Of a stretch of 5,876 nt of DNA, positions 1 through 5,429 are shown in pieces. Source of the DNA: Actinomycetes bacterium (lineage in GTDB: Bacteria; Actinomycetota; Acidimicrobiia; Acidimicrobiales; Palsa-688); the NCBI GenBank assembly GCA_021808665.1, contig JAKBBA010000179.1, forward strand, positions 1 to 5,876, given 5' to 3'. Each line of letters starts with the position of its first letter. Within the stretch, counting starts at the first letter, position 1. The notes beneath the pieces are model-generated. The model searched no databases. It saw only the letters and a program-made list of their open reading frames with translations, and was not told the DNA's origin. Position numbers and translations under genes: made by a program.

Positions 1-1
1 G

Positions 2-736
2 CCTGCGGGGGTGTTGGTGAGCAGTACTTGGGACAGCGTCGACCGCCCCGAGGAATATGTGCGGTGGGCTCGAAGGGTGAGCGCGACGACGACGCTCGTT
101 AACCCGGCGGAGGTGATCGAGTGGAATTTGGACAAAACCTATTTGCGGGATCTGGCCGGGGTCGGGCTTCGTGTGTTGCCGACGGAGTGGGTGCCGCCTG
201 GGGGGTCTTGGTCGGGGAACGCTGACGGTGATGTGGTGGTCAAGCCGTCAGTGTCGGCTGGTGGGCGTGACACGGCGTGGTACTCGCAGGGCCAGTCGGC
301 GCTTGTCGAGGCGCACGTCGCCCGTCTTGTCGGGCTCGGGCACACCGTTATGGTCCAGCCTTACGTTGTGTCGGTGGACGATCCCGGTGAGATCGACCTG
401 ATCTATATTGATGGGCGTTTCAGTCACGCCGTGCGCAAGAAGCCTCTGTTGGAGAGAGACGTGGGGGTGCTGGCCCGCCCGTGGGAGCGGATGGGGTGGT
501 TGGGTTTGGCGGAGCCGACCGCGGCGGAGCGTTCGCTTGGCGATGACACTGCCGCTGTGTTAGCGGCCCGGTTCGGGGATCTCGTCTACGGCCGGGTTGA
601 CATCGTCGCGTTGGCGGGCGGGGAGCCGGCTCTGCTCGAGGTGGAGTTGATCGACCCGAACCTTTCGCTATCTGATTTCCCTGAGGCGGCGACGAGGCTC
701 GCGGCGGCGGTCGTCGAACGCCTGCCAGGCAATTGA
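2..736 (+). CDS. ATP-grasp ligase, RimK/DcsG-like, 5'-partial
   Basis: The reading frame is open to the left edge, so the N-terminus lies outside the window; the GTG at 11 is probably internal, because the residues around it (SSTWDSVDRPEEY) match the strand and loop that lie well inside related proteins. Counting from that GTG, the ATP-grasp signs are a nucleotide-binding lysine in VVVKPSVSAGGRD (K78, with glycines 84-85), the second-subdomain strand VMVQPYV (113-119), and the metal-binding C-terminal part GRVDIV...LLEVELIDPNLSL (D197, E210, E212, N217). Enzymes of this fold join a carboxylate to an amine through an acylphosphate, using ATP. The closest pattern I recall is the actinobacterial set annotated as O-ureido-D-serine cyclo-ligase (DcsG, cycloserine pathway). 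Most members of that set have no tested substrate and no other cycloserine gene is visible here, so only the ATP-grasp assignment is safe. The stop is TGA at 734-736. Confidence 0.85.
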   Translation, partial: PAGVLVSSTWDSVDRPEEYVRWARRVSATTTLVNPAEVIEWNLDKTYLRDLAGVGLRVLPTEWVPPGGSWSGNADGDVVVKPSVSAGGRDTAWYSQGQSALVEAHVARLVGLGHTVMVQPYVVSVDDPGEIDLIYIDGRFSHAVRKKPLLERDVGVLARPWERMGWLGLAEPTAAERSLGDDTAAVLAARFGDLVYGRVDIVALAGGEPALLEVELIDPNLSLSDFPEAATRLAAAVVERLPGN

Positions 737-881
737 CCTCCCAGCACGGAGCGCCTACCGGGGAGCTGACTACCTGAGATCTCGGCGGCGGGTTCGAGGG
801 TGTCGTGTAAAGTTTCCGGAGGGACAAAAACGGGTGTCGGCTGCCAGCATTGTGAGGGCGAACAGGCAGGGGTGACGGGAA
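737..881. other. Intergenic gap after the ATP-grasp gene
   Basis: No protein-like ORF is seen. A loose inverted repeat (CTCCC at 738-742 against GGGAG at 761-765, 18-base loop) follows the ATP-grasp stop, but there is no T-run, so it is not a convincing intrinsic terminator. The purine-rich stretch at 871-880 (GGTGACGGGA) could be the ribosome binding region of the next ORF. Confidence 0.3.
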
Positions 882-1109
882 GTGGTGTTAATGCGGTTCG
901 ATACGCCGACGCTTCAGGGGAATCTGGTCCGTCTGGAGCCGCTCGATGGCCGCCACGCCGCTGATTTGGCTTTGGCGGTTGAAGAGAATCGAAGCACGTT
1001 CGGGTTCACTCGGGTGCCTCGTCGATCGGCTGGGCGGCACTCAAAGGACTCGTGTGCGTCGCAGTTGCAATCCCGGTCGTTATCCGCGCCGTCCGGCGGT
1101 TTCTCTTAG
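882..1109 (+). pseudogene. Truncated GNAT N-acetyltransferase, N-terminal remnant
   Basis: The likely start is ATG 891, which gives MRFDTPTLQGNLVRLEPL, with GTG 882 and GTG 885 in the same frame as alternatives. The first ~45 residues, down to FGFTRVPR (about position 1023), look like the start of the RimJ/RimL-type GNAT family: strand 1 (GNLVRLEPLDGRH), helix 1 (AADLALAVEENRS) and the following loop. Such enzymes are about 180-210 residues and acetylate amino groups from acetyl-CoA. Here the homology stops before the acetyl-CoA-binding motif (Q/RxxGxG/A). The frame then runs through low-complexity, serine-rich residues to a TAG at 1107-1109. Without the CoA loop it cannot be an active acetyltransferase. 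I read it as a 5' gene remnant after a deletion or rearrangement near 1020. It is not the source of the intact GNAT at 2772, which has a different N-terminus. Confidence 0.6.
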
Positions 1110-1202
1110 GTCCGTAACGCTAACCGCCGCAGGATCGCACTCCCCTTGTATTAGTCGAATGCTTACGGCGTCACCCATGAGAACTGCAGGGTAGGGCCGA
1201 CG

Positions 1203-1325
1203 ATGACAACCACCCACGACAGCTTAAAGTCGCCCCCGCCTGAACCCGCCAGTCCTCGTGGGCGAAGACAGACTGTCGATGACCACGACGCAGTTAGCAT
1301 CTCGGACAGCTTTGGTAGCGGTTGA
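1203..1325 (+). CDS. Possible 40-residue ORF, doubtful
   Basis: ATG 1203 follows a purine-rich GGGTAGGG (1190-1197), a plausible ribosome binding site, and opens a 40-residue frame ending at TGA 1323-1325. The product starts MTTTHDSLKSPPPEPASP and ends in an acidic, serine-rich stretch (VDDHDAVSISDSFGSG). I recognise no family or membrane segment. It could be a real small protein, the disordered N-terminus of a gene broken at 1323, or chance. It lies in the decayed stretch between the truncated GNAT and the frameshifted gene at 1370, which lowers confidence. Confidence 0.2.
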   Translation: MTTTHDSLKSPPPEPASPRGRRQTVDDHDAVSISDSFGSG

Positions 1326-1369
1326 CCAGTTGGCTGGCGGGGTAGTGGCAACATACGGCGCCCCTACCC

Positions 1370-1635
1370 ATGTCCGACCCATTCCGCTTCAGCCGCGGCT
1401 ACGGCAACCCCAGCGGGCTCATTCAATGACGCCGCCCGTTACTACAACCCAAGTACCGCACATAGCCCAACTCAAGTCCCAGAATACGGAGCCTGGGGGC
1501 GAAGGATTGACTTGTTGCGAGGTGACCCCTTTGCTCCTGGTGGTCAAGTTGGCCTTGGTGCTGGGAGGGTCTTGGCGGCGTTTGGGCAGTGCAACCAGTG
1601 CCGCTCCGTCTGCCCACACCGTAGAGGGCCAGTGA
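1370..1635 (+). pseudogene. Frameshifted gene for a small one-helix membrane protein
   Basis: Three consecutive reading frames carry protein-like segments that join end to end. From ATG 1370, MSDPFRFSRGYGNPSG has almost entirely G/C third positions but hits TGA at 1427. From about 1419 the next frame gives SFNDAARYYNPST...PEYGAWGRRID to about 1511. From about 1516 the third frame gives EVTPLLLVVKLALVLGGSWRRLG, a likely membrane helix, and ends at TGA 1633-1635. Each change equals a net +1 base, so two one-base insertions (or two-base deletions) would explain it. A polar, tyrosine-rich head, a YGAWGRR motif and then a hydrophobic segment recall the start of RDD-family membrane proteins, but this is too short to claim the family. 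An alternative is the single uninterrupted frame 1258-1635 (or from ATG 1279), whose first two thirds look less protein-like. Confidence 0.4.
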
Positions 1636-1802
1636 AGCAACGATGGGTTGTGATGGTGGTTTCTCTGCTTTTAGCGATCTTTGCGGCGGCCGCTCTCCGC
1701 ACAGTTCTGACCCATCGGTACTCCTTTCTTGCTTACGTCCTGGAAGGGATCGCCATGATGGTCTTCCTCGTTGCACTCTTTCGTAGCATTACCAATCGAT
1801 GA
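1632..1802 (+). CDS. Small two-helix membrane protein, function unknown
   Basis: From GTG 1632 the product is 56 residues, starting VKQRWVVMVVSLLLAI. It has two clear hydrophobic stretches, about residues 6-24 (VVMVVSLLLAIFAAAALRT region) and 33-50 (AYVLEGIAMMVFLVALF), separated by a short polar turn (LTHRYS) and ending in a polar SITNR tail. The positive N-terminus (KQR) suggests it faces the cytoplasm. The GTG overlaps the TGA of the preceding frame as GTGA (1632-1635), an arrangement typical of translational coupling; a GAGGG at 1625-1629 lies just upstream. In-frame GTG 1650 and ATG 1653 would cut into helix 1. It could instead be the C-terminal part of the frameshifted gene upstream. I recognise no family. 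Confidence 0.45.
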   Translation: MKQRWVVMVVSLLLAIFAAAALRTVLTHRYSFLAYVLEGIAMMVFLVALFRSITNR

Positions 1803-1840
1803 GTTGAGAGGGGTATCAGCGGCATGCAGGCGCCGTAGTG

Positions 1841-1856
1841 GCTTCGGCTGCGAAGC
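1841..1856. terminator. Hairpin between convergent genes, weak terminator candidate
   Basis: GCTTCG-GCTG-CGAAGC forms a perfect 6-bp stem with a four-base loop, midway between the small membrane ORF ending at 1802 (+) and the methyltransferase ending at 1952 (-). The position suits a bidirectional transcription end. No T-run follows on either strand, so it is not a canonical intrinsic terminator. Nothing else is recognisable in 1803-1951. Confidence 0.3.
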
Positions 1857-1951
1857 TTGCGCGCATTACGGTGCTCTGCACACCGCCCCCGATCATTCAG
1901 CAATCCTTCTGTGTGGAGAACCACTCGGCATGTAATCTGCCTGTCTCGATG

Positions 1952-2647
1952 CTAACAGTGAACATGGAATCTGGGGCGTTCTGATTGCCGCCTACCGGCG
2001 AGACATTCCCAGATCTGCTTTGGTGTCTCGTAGCGGTCGATGCTGCAGTGTCTCAGGTGAGATATGTCGAATAGGCCGTTTAGAAGAGTACGGACGGCGT
2101 CTTCGGTGAAGAAACGTTTGCAAGTCATGCCGAACTCACCTTTGCTGTGGAAGTAGCCGGGTTCAATCTCCTCACCGATTCCAGCGCCGTAGTTGACGTC
2201 GTCGTCGGCGTTGACCCGCAACAACAACGCGCCGCCGGGTCGTAGGACCCGGTGGATCTCCTCGTAGATCGAGATCGTCGTGTCCCAAGAGAAATAGTGC
2301 GACGACAGGGAGGCCAGGGCAGTGTCGATGGTCCCTGTCCGTACCGGGAGAGGTTCCGTGATGTCAGAGACGAAGGCGTGGACCGCTGTGCCAGTCGCTT
2401 GGGGCGGAACGCGGTCGCAAGCGAACACGGTGAAACCGTTGTCGGCGAGGAAGCTGGCGTCGGTGCCATGGCGGCCGCAGCCAAGATCGAGAACCCCCAT
2501 GCCTGCACCAGAGATCGCGTCGATGAACGGCGTCAGCCAGGTCCTGGACTCACGATGAAGCCGGGCGTCAGGAGACGACGCGCTATCCGACGCCCTAGTG
2601 TCTGTAACCCCGGACAGGGCGGAGGTGAAACAGTGCGAATCTGTCAT
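1952..2647 (-). CDS. Class I SAM-dependent methyltransferase
   Basis: I place the start at ATG 2647 (231 residues); an in-frame TTG at 2674 is less likely. The fold is Rossmann-type (Methyltransf_11/25 style). Motif I is GVLDLGCGRHG (51-61), which holds SAM. The acidic residue ending strand 2 is D78 in FTVFACD. Motif II/III is VSDITEPLP (93-101), followed by the strand-4 region IDTALASLSSHYF (107-119), with LRPGGALLLRV (135-145) as the post-motif loop and strand 5. The C-terminal third (GYFHSKGEFGMTCKRFFTEDAV) resembles the substrate cap of small-molecule methyltransferases and the ending QIWECLAGRRQ is typical of the family. The methyl acceptor cannot be told from sequence. A 30-residue serine- and threonine-rich head precedes the domain. 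The gene is divergent from the GNAT at 2772 across 124 bp and appears richer in A/T third positions than the GNAT, which would fit separate acquisition. Confidence 0.85.
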   Translation of the reverse strand: MTDSHCFTSALSGVTDTRASDSASSPDARLHRESRTWLTPFIDAISGAGMGVLDLGCGRHGTDASFLADNGFTVFACDRVPPQATGTAVHAFVSDITEPLPVRTGTIDTALASLSSHYFSWDTTISIYEEIHRVLRPGGALLLRVNADDDVNYGAGIGEEIEPGYFHSKGEFGMTCKRFFTEDAVRTLLNGLFDISHLRHCSIDRYETPKQIWECLAGRRQSERPRFHVHC

Positions 2648-2771
2648 CGGCGCTAATACTGTCAGGCATCCCAATGCCGCGCGCTGTTGTGTCGGCCAGC
2701 ACTGTCCGGCAACGTCGGCTGGGGATCATTGTTGGCCGGAGCGAGGAGGTTCGGAGTGCGAACCTAGTCTG
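2648..2771. promoter_or_regulatory. Divergent intergenic region with a small inverted repeat
   Basis: This 124-bp gap must carry promoters for both the methyltransferase (leftward) and the acetyltransferase (rightward). It contains GGCAT-CCCA-ATGCC (2665-2678), a 5-bp-arm inverted repeat that could be an operator, and a strong Shine-Dalgarno-like GAGGAGG (2743-2749). That Shine-Dalgarno sits correctly for a four-codon ORF (GTG CGA ACC TAG, 2756-2767) rather than for the acetyltransferase start. No confident -35/-10 pair is seen. Confidence 0.3.
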
Positions 2772-3440
2772 GTGACTGTGCTGATTCGTGGCGCCGTGAT
2801 GGAGGATCTTTCTTTTCTCCGCGAGATCGAGCGGGCGGCGGGTCGGCGCTTTCGGGACTTCGGCCTCGGGCGTGTGGCTGACCACGAACCTGCCTTGATC
2901 GAGGTACTGGCGGGCTACGCGGAGGGCGGCCGGGCGTGGGTGGCGGGGGACAGCGATGGCGCACCGCTGGGCTACGTCTTAGTCGACGAGATCGACGGGG
3001 CCGCACATATCGAGCAGGTCAGCGTGGCCCCCGACCACCAAGGCCGGGGCTTAGGGCGTGCGCTGATCGACAGAGCGGCAGAGTGGGCGGCCAGCCTCGA
3101 CATGGACGCGGTGACCTTGACTACTTTTGGCCACATCCCCTGGAACCGTCCCCTCTATGAGCACCTCGGATTCCGGGTCTTGGCCGACGACGAGATCGGT
3201 GCCGGTCTGCGGGCGGTGCGCGATGCCGAGGCCGCCCACGGGCTCGATCCGGCGATGCGGGTAGTCATGCGCCGACAAGTGAAGTCAGGCGCGTATGGTG
3301 GGGCCGCGACTCGTGTCCGGCGCGCCGATCAACAAGACGTTGCGACAGCCACTGACGTGTACCTTTCGCCGTTCCCAGGGCAGGTGGGGCTTCCAGCGTC
3401 CTCCAACTCCGGGCTATTCCGCGCCGGTCATTTGCTGTAG
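2772..3440 (+). CDS. GNAT-family N-acetyltransferase with extended C-terminus
   Basis: From GTG 2772 the product is 222 residues; GTG 2778 gives MLIRGAVMEDL, the usual GNAT opening, and is nearly as good. Strand 1 is TVLIRGAV. The acetyl-CoA-binding motif is QVSVAPDHQGRGLGRALI (82-99, with Q90, G91, R92, G93 and G95 in the pyrophosphate loop), followed by TLTTFGHIPWNRPLYEHLGF (115-134), where N125 and Y129 belong to motif B. It transfers an acetyl group from acetyl-CoA to an amine of unknown identity; cytosolic. The recognisable domain ends at about residue 169 (AMRVVMRRQ), where relatives normally stop. Here 53 more residues without recognisable fold follow, suggesting loss of the original stop. 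The longer open frame back to 2598 is rejected because it is cysteine-rich, unlike the family, and overlaps the divergent methyltransferase start. The 3' end overlaps the convergent kinase gene by 27 bp. Confidence 0.88.
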   Translation: MTVLIRGAVMEDLSFLREIERAAGRRFRDFGLGRVADHEPALIEVLAGYAEGGRAWVAGDSDGAPLGYVLVDEIDGAAHIEQVSVAPDHQGRGLGRALIDRAAEWAASLDMDAVTLTTFGHIPWNRPLYEHLGFRVLADDEIGAGLRAVRDAEAAHGLDPAMRVVMRRQVKSGAYGGAATRVRRADQQDVATATDVYLSPFPGQVGLPASSNSGLFRAGHLL

Positions 3441-4406
3441 CCATTGGACGGCTTGTTGGCCTTGGGCGAGTTGAAAGCTGCGGAGGGTGGGCAGTCCGGG
3501 TGGAGGTAGCTGTGCGGCGCCGTGGAGCATGAAGCCGGCAAATGCTGCGAGAGCCGCTGTTACCTGGTCGTGGTTGGCATTTTGGGCCAACGGATGCTTC
3601 CAAAACAGCCTATTGGGCGACGGACCGCCCTGCATTGCGACGCTCGGCAGAAACCAAACCAGGTCCAGCCATGGCGCAGCGATGCGGGCGTGGGGCCAAT
3701 CAACGAAGAAGACCCGCTCATCGGTGAGGACGATATTGTCGGCTCGAAGGTCGGAATGGACCAGTGTGTTGCCAGAAGCTGCGGCCCGTGATGACTCCTC
3801 CAGCTGTACCAGCAGGTCGAGATGGTCTAGCACCCAGCGGTCCATTTCCGGAAAGCGCGTGAGTTGCAACCGGTGTTCGGCGAGGATCCGCCAATGGTCG
3901 GTGCCGCCAGGCGTTCCCCCCGGTGGAGCTGCTATCGGACTTGGGGTCAGCGCAGCGGCGGTGGTGGTCAGGGCCTGCAGGACCCGGTCGAGCTGATCAT
4001 CTCGCCATGGCAAATCAGGGTTGGCGCCGTCGAGGTCCTCCAAGACGAGGACCACCCAACCTTCCCCCTCCCATGTGTCGGTCAGTCTGGGGGCGGCAAC
4101 GTCTGGGGGCAGCGCTGCACTGATGCGAGCCTCTCGACGGTAGGACTCCTGTCCTCCCGGCGCTCCTGACTTCTCGTCTGGGCCGATGGCCTTCACGAAG
4201 ATACGGCGGCCGTCATCCAGCGTCAGGCGGGCGGCGAGTGCCGGCGAGAATCCCGACTCCTGACTGAGCGCGCTGAGCACTTTCGCCCTCAAACGGTCTT
4301 CGATCGAAGCGCGGACGACGGGCGGCGCCTGTTCCCAACAGACACGAGTGCCGCCGACGCCCCTTAGGACAGGATCTAGTGAGCGGTCCAAAGTCACGGT
4401 GTTCAT
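3414..4406 (-). CDS. Aminoglycoside phosphotransferase (APH)-family kinase
   Basis: From ATG 4406 the product is 330 residues, the usual size for the APH/choline-kinase fold. N-lobe: the ATP-binding lysine is likely K72 in RRIFVKAIG and its glutamate partner E92 in RREAR; the hinge follows WVVLVLEDLDG (117-127). C-lobe: the catalytic Brenner motif is LVHSDLRADNIVL (215-227; H217, D219, N224) and the Mg2+-binding aspartate is D236 in FFVDWPHA. The rest (WLDLVWFLPSV and a helical tail) is typical of actinobacterial phosphotransferase-enzyme-family proteins. It should move the ATP gamma-phosphate to a hydroxyl of a small molecule. True aminoglycoside kinases usually read HGD; HSD here and the modest similarity make antibiotic resistance unproven. 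The frame stays open back to 4676, but residues before 4406 are cysteine/arginine-rich and unlike the family. I see no clear ribosome binding site. It is convergent with the GNAT. Confidence 0.88.
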   Translation of the reverse strand: MNTVTLDRSLDPVLRGVGGTRVCWEQAPPVVRASIEDRLRAKVLSALSQESGFSPALAARLTLDDGRRIFVKAIGPDEKSGAPGGQESYRREARISAALPPDVAAPRLTDTWEGEGWVVLVLEDLDGANPDLPWRDDQLDRVLQALTTTAAALTPSPIAAPPGGTPGGTDHWRILAEHRLQLTRFPEMDRWVLDHLDLLVQLEESSRAAASGNTLVHSDLRADNIVLTDERVFFVDWPHARIAAPWLDLVWFLPSVAMQGGPSPNRLFWKHPLAQNANHDQVTAALAAFAGFMLHGAAQLPPPGLPTLRSFQLAQGQQAVQWLQQMTGAE

Positions 4407-4731
4407 AATCGCAGAACACCCGACGAAACCCGAGCGAAATCTGGGCTTCCCACAAACCAGCCGACACCGCCCCCAAAGATCGCCGGCTTCGTACCGGCAC
4501 AGCGTCCTCAAACGCCGGTTCCCGGGGTCGTTGTCCTGCGTGGTGACAGAGCATGGCGACGGCGTGAATTTCCCACTCTTCGGGGTCCCAGGACGCCACT
4601 GCCACAACCTGGAGTTTTGCAGAGAGAAGAATCTCAGCGTCGGACCCATGAAGATTCCGTGAGAGACGGTCGACAACTGTCCTGTGCACAGCCGTAAGGG
4701 TAGCGAACATACGTTCGCTACTTGTTATCAT
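4213..4731 (-). pseudogene. ORF coupled to toxin stop; possible DUF222/13E12 N-terminal remnant
   Basis: ATG 4731 overlaps the toxin TGA (4728-4730) as ATGA, a coupling arrangement, and opens a 172-residue frame. Residues 1-70 look protein-like: SERMFATLTAV, then a helical, acidic run (SDAEILLSAKLQVVAVASW) and DPEEWEIHAVAMLCHHAG. Beyond about residue 75 the sequence becomes arginine-rich, and from 4406 it lies antisense-free but out of frame within the confidently called kinase gene, so at most 4731 to about 4500 is likely to be coding remnant. The ERMF residues are encoded by the SOS box at 4700-4721. Many DUF222 (13E12-type, HNH endonuclease) proteins of actinobacteria start with a similar xxExMF stretch followed by SDAEL-type helices, and some are LexA-controlled. 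From memory I suggest this is such a start, truncated. Otherwise 4407-4700 holds no gene and would be kinase leader. Confidence 0.3.
4700..4721. promoter_or_regulatory. LexA-type SOS box
   Basis: GTAGCGAAC-ATAC-GTTCGCTAC is an inverted repeat with 9-bp perfect arms and a four-base centre. Its core CGAAC-N4-GTTCG fits the LexA/DinR box known from Bacillus and actinobacteria (GAAC-N4-GTTC core). It lies 7 bp beyond the toxin stop codon and inside codons 4-10 of the ORF that starts at 4731; the ATG at 4710 is within the box. A repressor bound here could block a leftward promoter reading toward 4690-4406, or halt transcription coming out of the toxin gene. No -10/-35 pair is clear. Confidence 0.7.
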
Positions 4732-5144
4732 CCAGGTTCGAGTGAGCGCGGGGTCAGCACGGTGAGCCCCGGACGATGGAGTTCGATCAGATGGGGATCG
4801 CCCGACGCGATCGCATCGGTGCGCTCAACTTCGGCAAACACGACGAGGAAGTCGTCGTCAGGATCGTCAGTGATGGGAACGACGGGCGGCGGCGGGTCCG
4901 CTACGACGTCGCCGAGCTTCCGTACGGACGAGACGAACACGACGACATCGTCGAGGCTCAGGTAACGCCGGAACTTGGGCCGCTCCAGTACCTCTTGCAG
5001 CTCGTCCAAGAGCAACGGGGAGAGCACGAGGCGAAGACGCCCGGTTCGGGCGTAGGTCAGCAACCGGGCTGACACTCCCTCAGCCGAAGTGACCGCTGCC
5101 AGCAAGACATTCGTGTCGATGACGACGCGGAGCGGTTCATCCAC
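4728..5144 (-). CDS. PIN-domain toxin, COG1569-type (type II toxin-antitoxin)
   Basis: The start is GTG 5144, giving 138 residues, the normal length for this family. PIN domains are Mg2+/Mn2+-dependent ribonucleases; as toxins they cleave RNA and stop growth unless bound by a partner. The acidic catalytic set is visible: D10 in VVIDTNVLL, E48 in LSPLLLDELQEVL, the DDPDDDF cluster (D94, D96-D98) and D110/D116 in TDAIASGDPHLIEL. The order VVIDTNVL / LLDELQEVLxRPKF / DPDDDF / SGDxHLxEL / LTPRSL is that of the putative-toxin family COG1569. The gene overlaps the end of the upstream antitoxin gene by 8 bp and has little Shine-Dalgarno of its own, so its translation should depend on ribosomes arriving from the antitoxin. 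All key residues are present, so the toxin looks intact. Confidence 0.88.
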   Translation of the reverse strand: MDEPLRVVIDTNVLLAAVTSAEGVSARLLTYARTGRLRLVLSPLLLDELQEVLERPKFRRYLSLDDVVVFVSSVRKLGDVVADPPPPVVPITDDPDDDFLVVFAEVERTDAIASGDPHLIELHRPGLTVLTPRSLEPG

Positions 5145-5417
5145 CTTGTGAATTCGAACGACGCGCCCGCCGGACGGTATGCACCTCGTCTACCGCCTGG
5201 GAGATAGCTGCGCCTTCATCGAGATCGCTGGTCGCGGCTACACGTACAAGCAGCTCCGCCAGCTCGTCCCGTGCTGCCTCGCCGTGGCCGCTTCGCAGAT
5301 ACGACCGCAACGCGTCTTCGACGACGCGCTCTCCGTCCGCTTCGAGGTCAGCGCGGCAGCCTTCGCTGCAGTCAGCACGTCGGAGTCGAGGTAGACGGTC
5401 GTCTTCTGTTTCGCCAT
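5137..5417 (-). pseudogene. Ribbon-helix-helix antitoxin, frameshifted
   Basis: Two adjacent frames together give a complete antitoxin. From ATG 5417: MAKQKTTVYLDSDVLTAAKA and on to KRTES (about 5328), the DNA-contacting strand (KTTVYLD) and first helix of an RHH (Arc/CopG-like) protein. The second frame continues RVVEDALRSYLRSG (from 5328), the second helix, then EAARDELAELLVRVA...EVHTVRRARR to TGA 5137-5139, the C-terminal toxin-wrapping part. The match resumes if one base is added near 5328. As written, the ATG frame stops at TAG 5238-5240 after 59 residues and loses helix 2 and the toxin-binding tail. The second frame is open from 5454, but its N-terminus (MCRHDVRTVVW...) is not RHH-like. 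Either the gene is broken or the read has an error. Antitoxins of this kind bind their own operator and cap the PIN active site. The gene is first in the operon, with the palindrome at 5427-5460 just upstream. Confidence 0.75.
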
Positions 5418-5429
5418 GACTCCAAACTA
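5418..5429 (-). promoter_or_regulatory. Possible -10 element for leaderless antitoxin transcript
   Basis: Reading leftward, TAGTTT lies 6 bases before the antitoxin ATG. This fits the actinobacterial TANNNT -10 pattern placed as for a leaderless message starting at the ATG. The palindromic operator covers the sequence immediately upstream, where a spacer and -35 would be, so repression by steric block would follow. The weak GGAG at 5420-5423 is the only Shine-Dalgarno alternative. Confidence 0.3.

Noticed and set aside
420..827. 135-residue minus-strand ORF antisense to the ATP-grasp gene
   Set aside because: Proline/arginine/serine-rich shadow typical of the strand opposite a high-GC gene; no family features.
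2598..2771. Upstream extension of the acetyltransferase frame to 2598
   Set aside because: The residues are cysteine-rich without GNAT features, and it would overlap the start of the divergent methyltransferase and its promoter.
3487..3996. 169-residue plus-strand ORF antisense to the kinase
   Set aside because: Low-complexity serine/tryptophan-rich composition, and the kinase on the other strand has all its motifs.
4407..4676. Upstream extension of the kinase frame to 4676 (420-residue protein)
   Set aside because: The added 90 residues are cysteine-, arginine- and proline-rich and unlike the APH N-terminus, which begins normally just after ATG 4406; it would also share sequence with the toxin-coupled ORF in another frame.
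4776..5072. Plus-strand ORF opposite the toxin
   Set aside because: The toxin frame contains the full ordered set of PIN motifs; the plus-strand product is a shadow.
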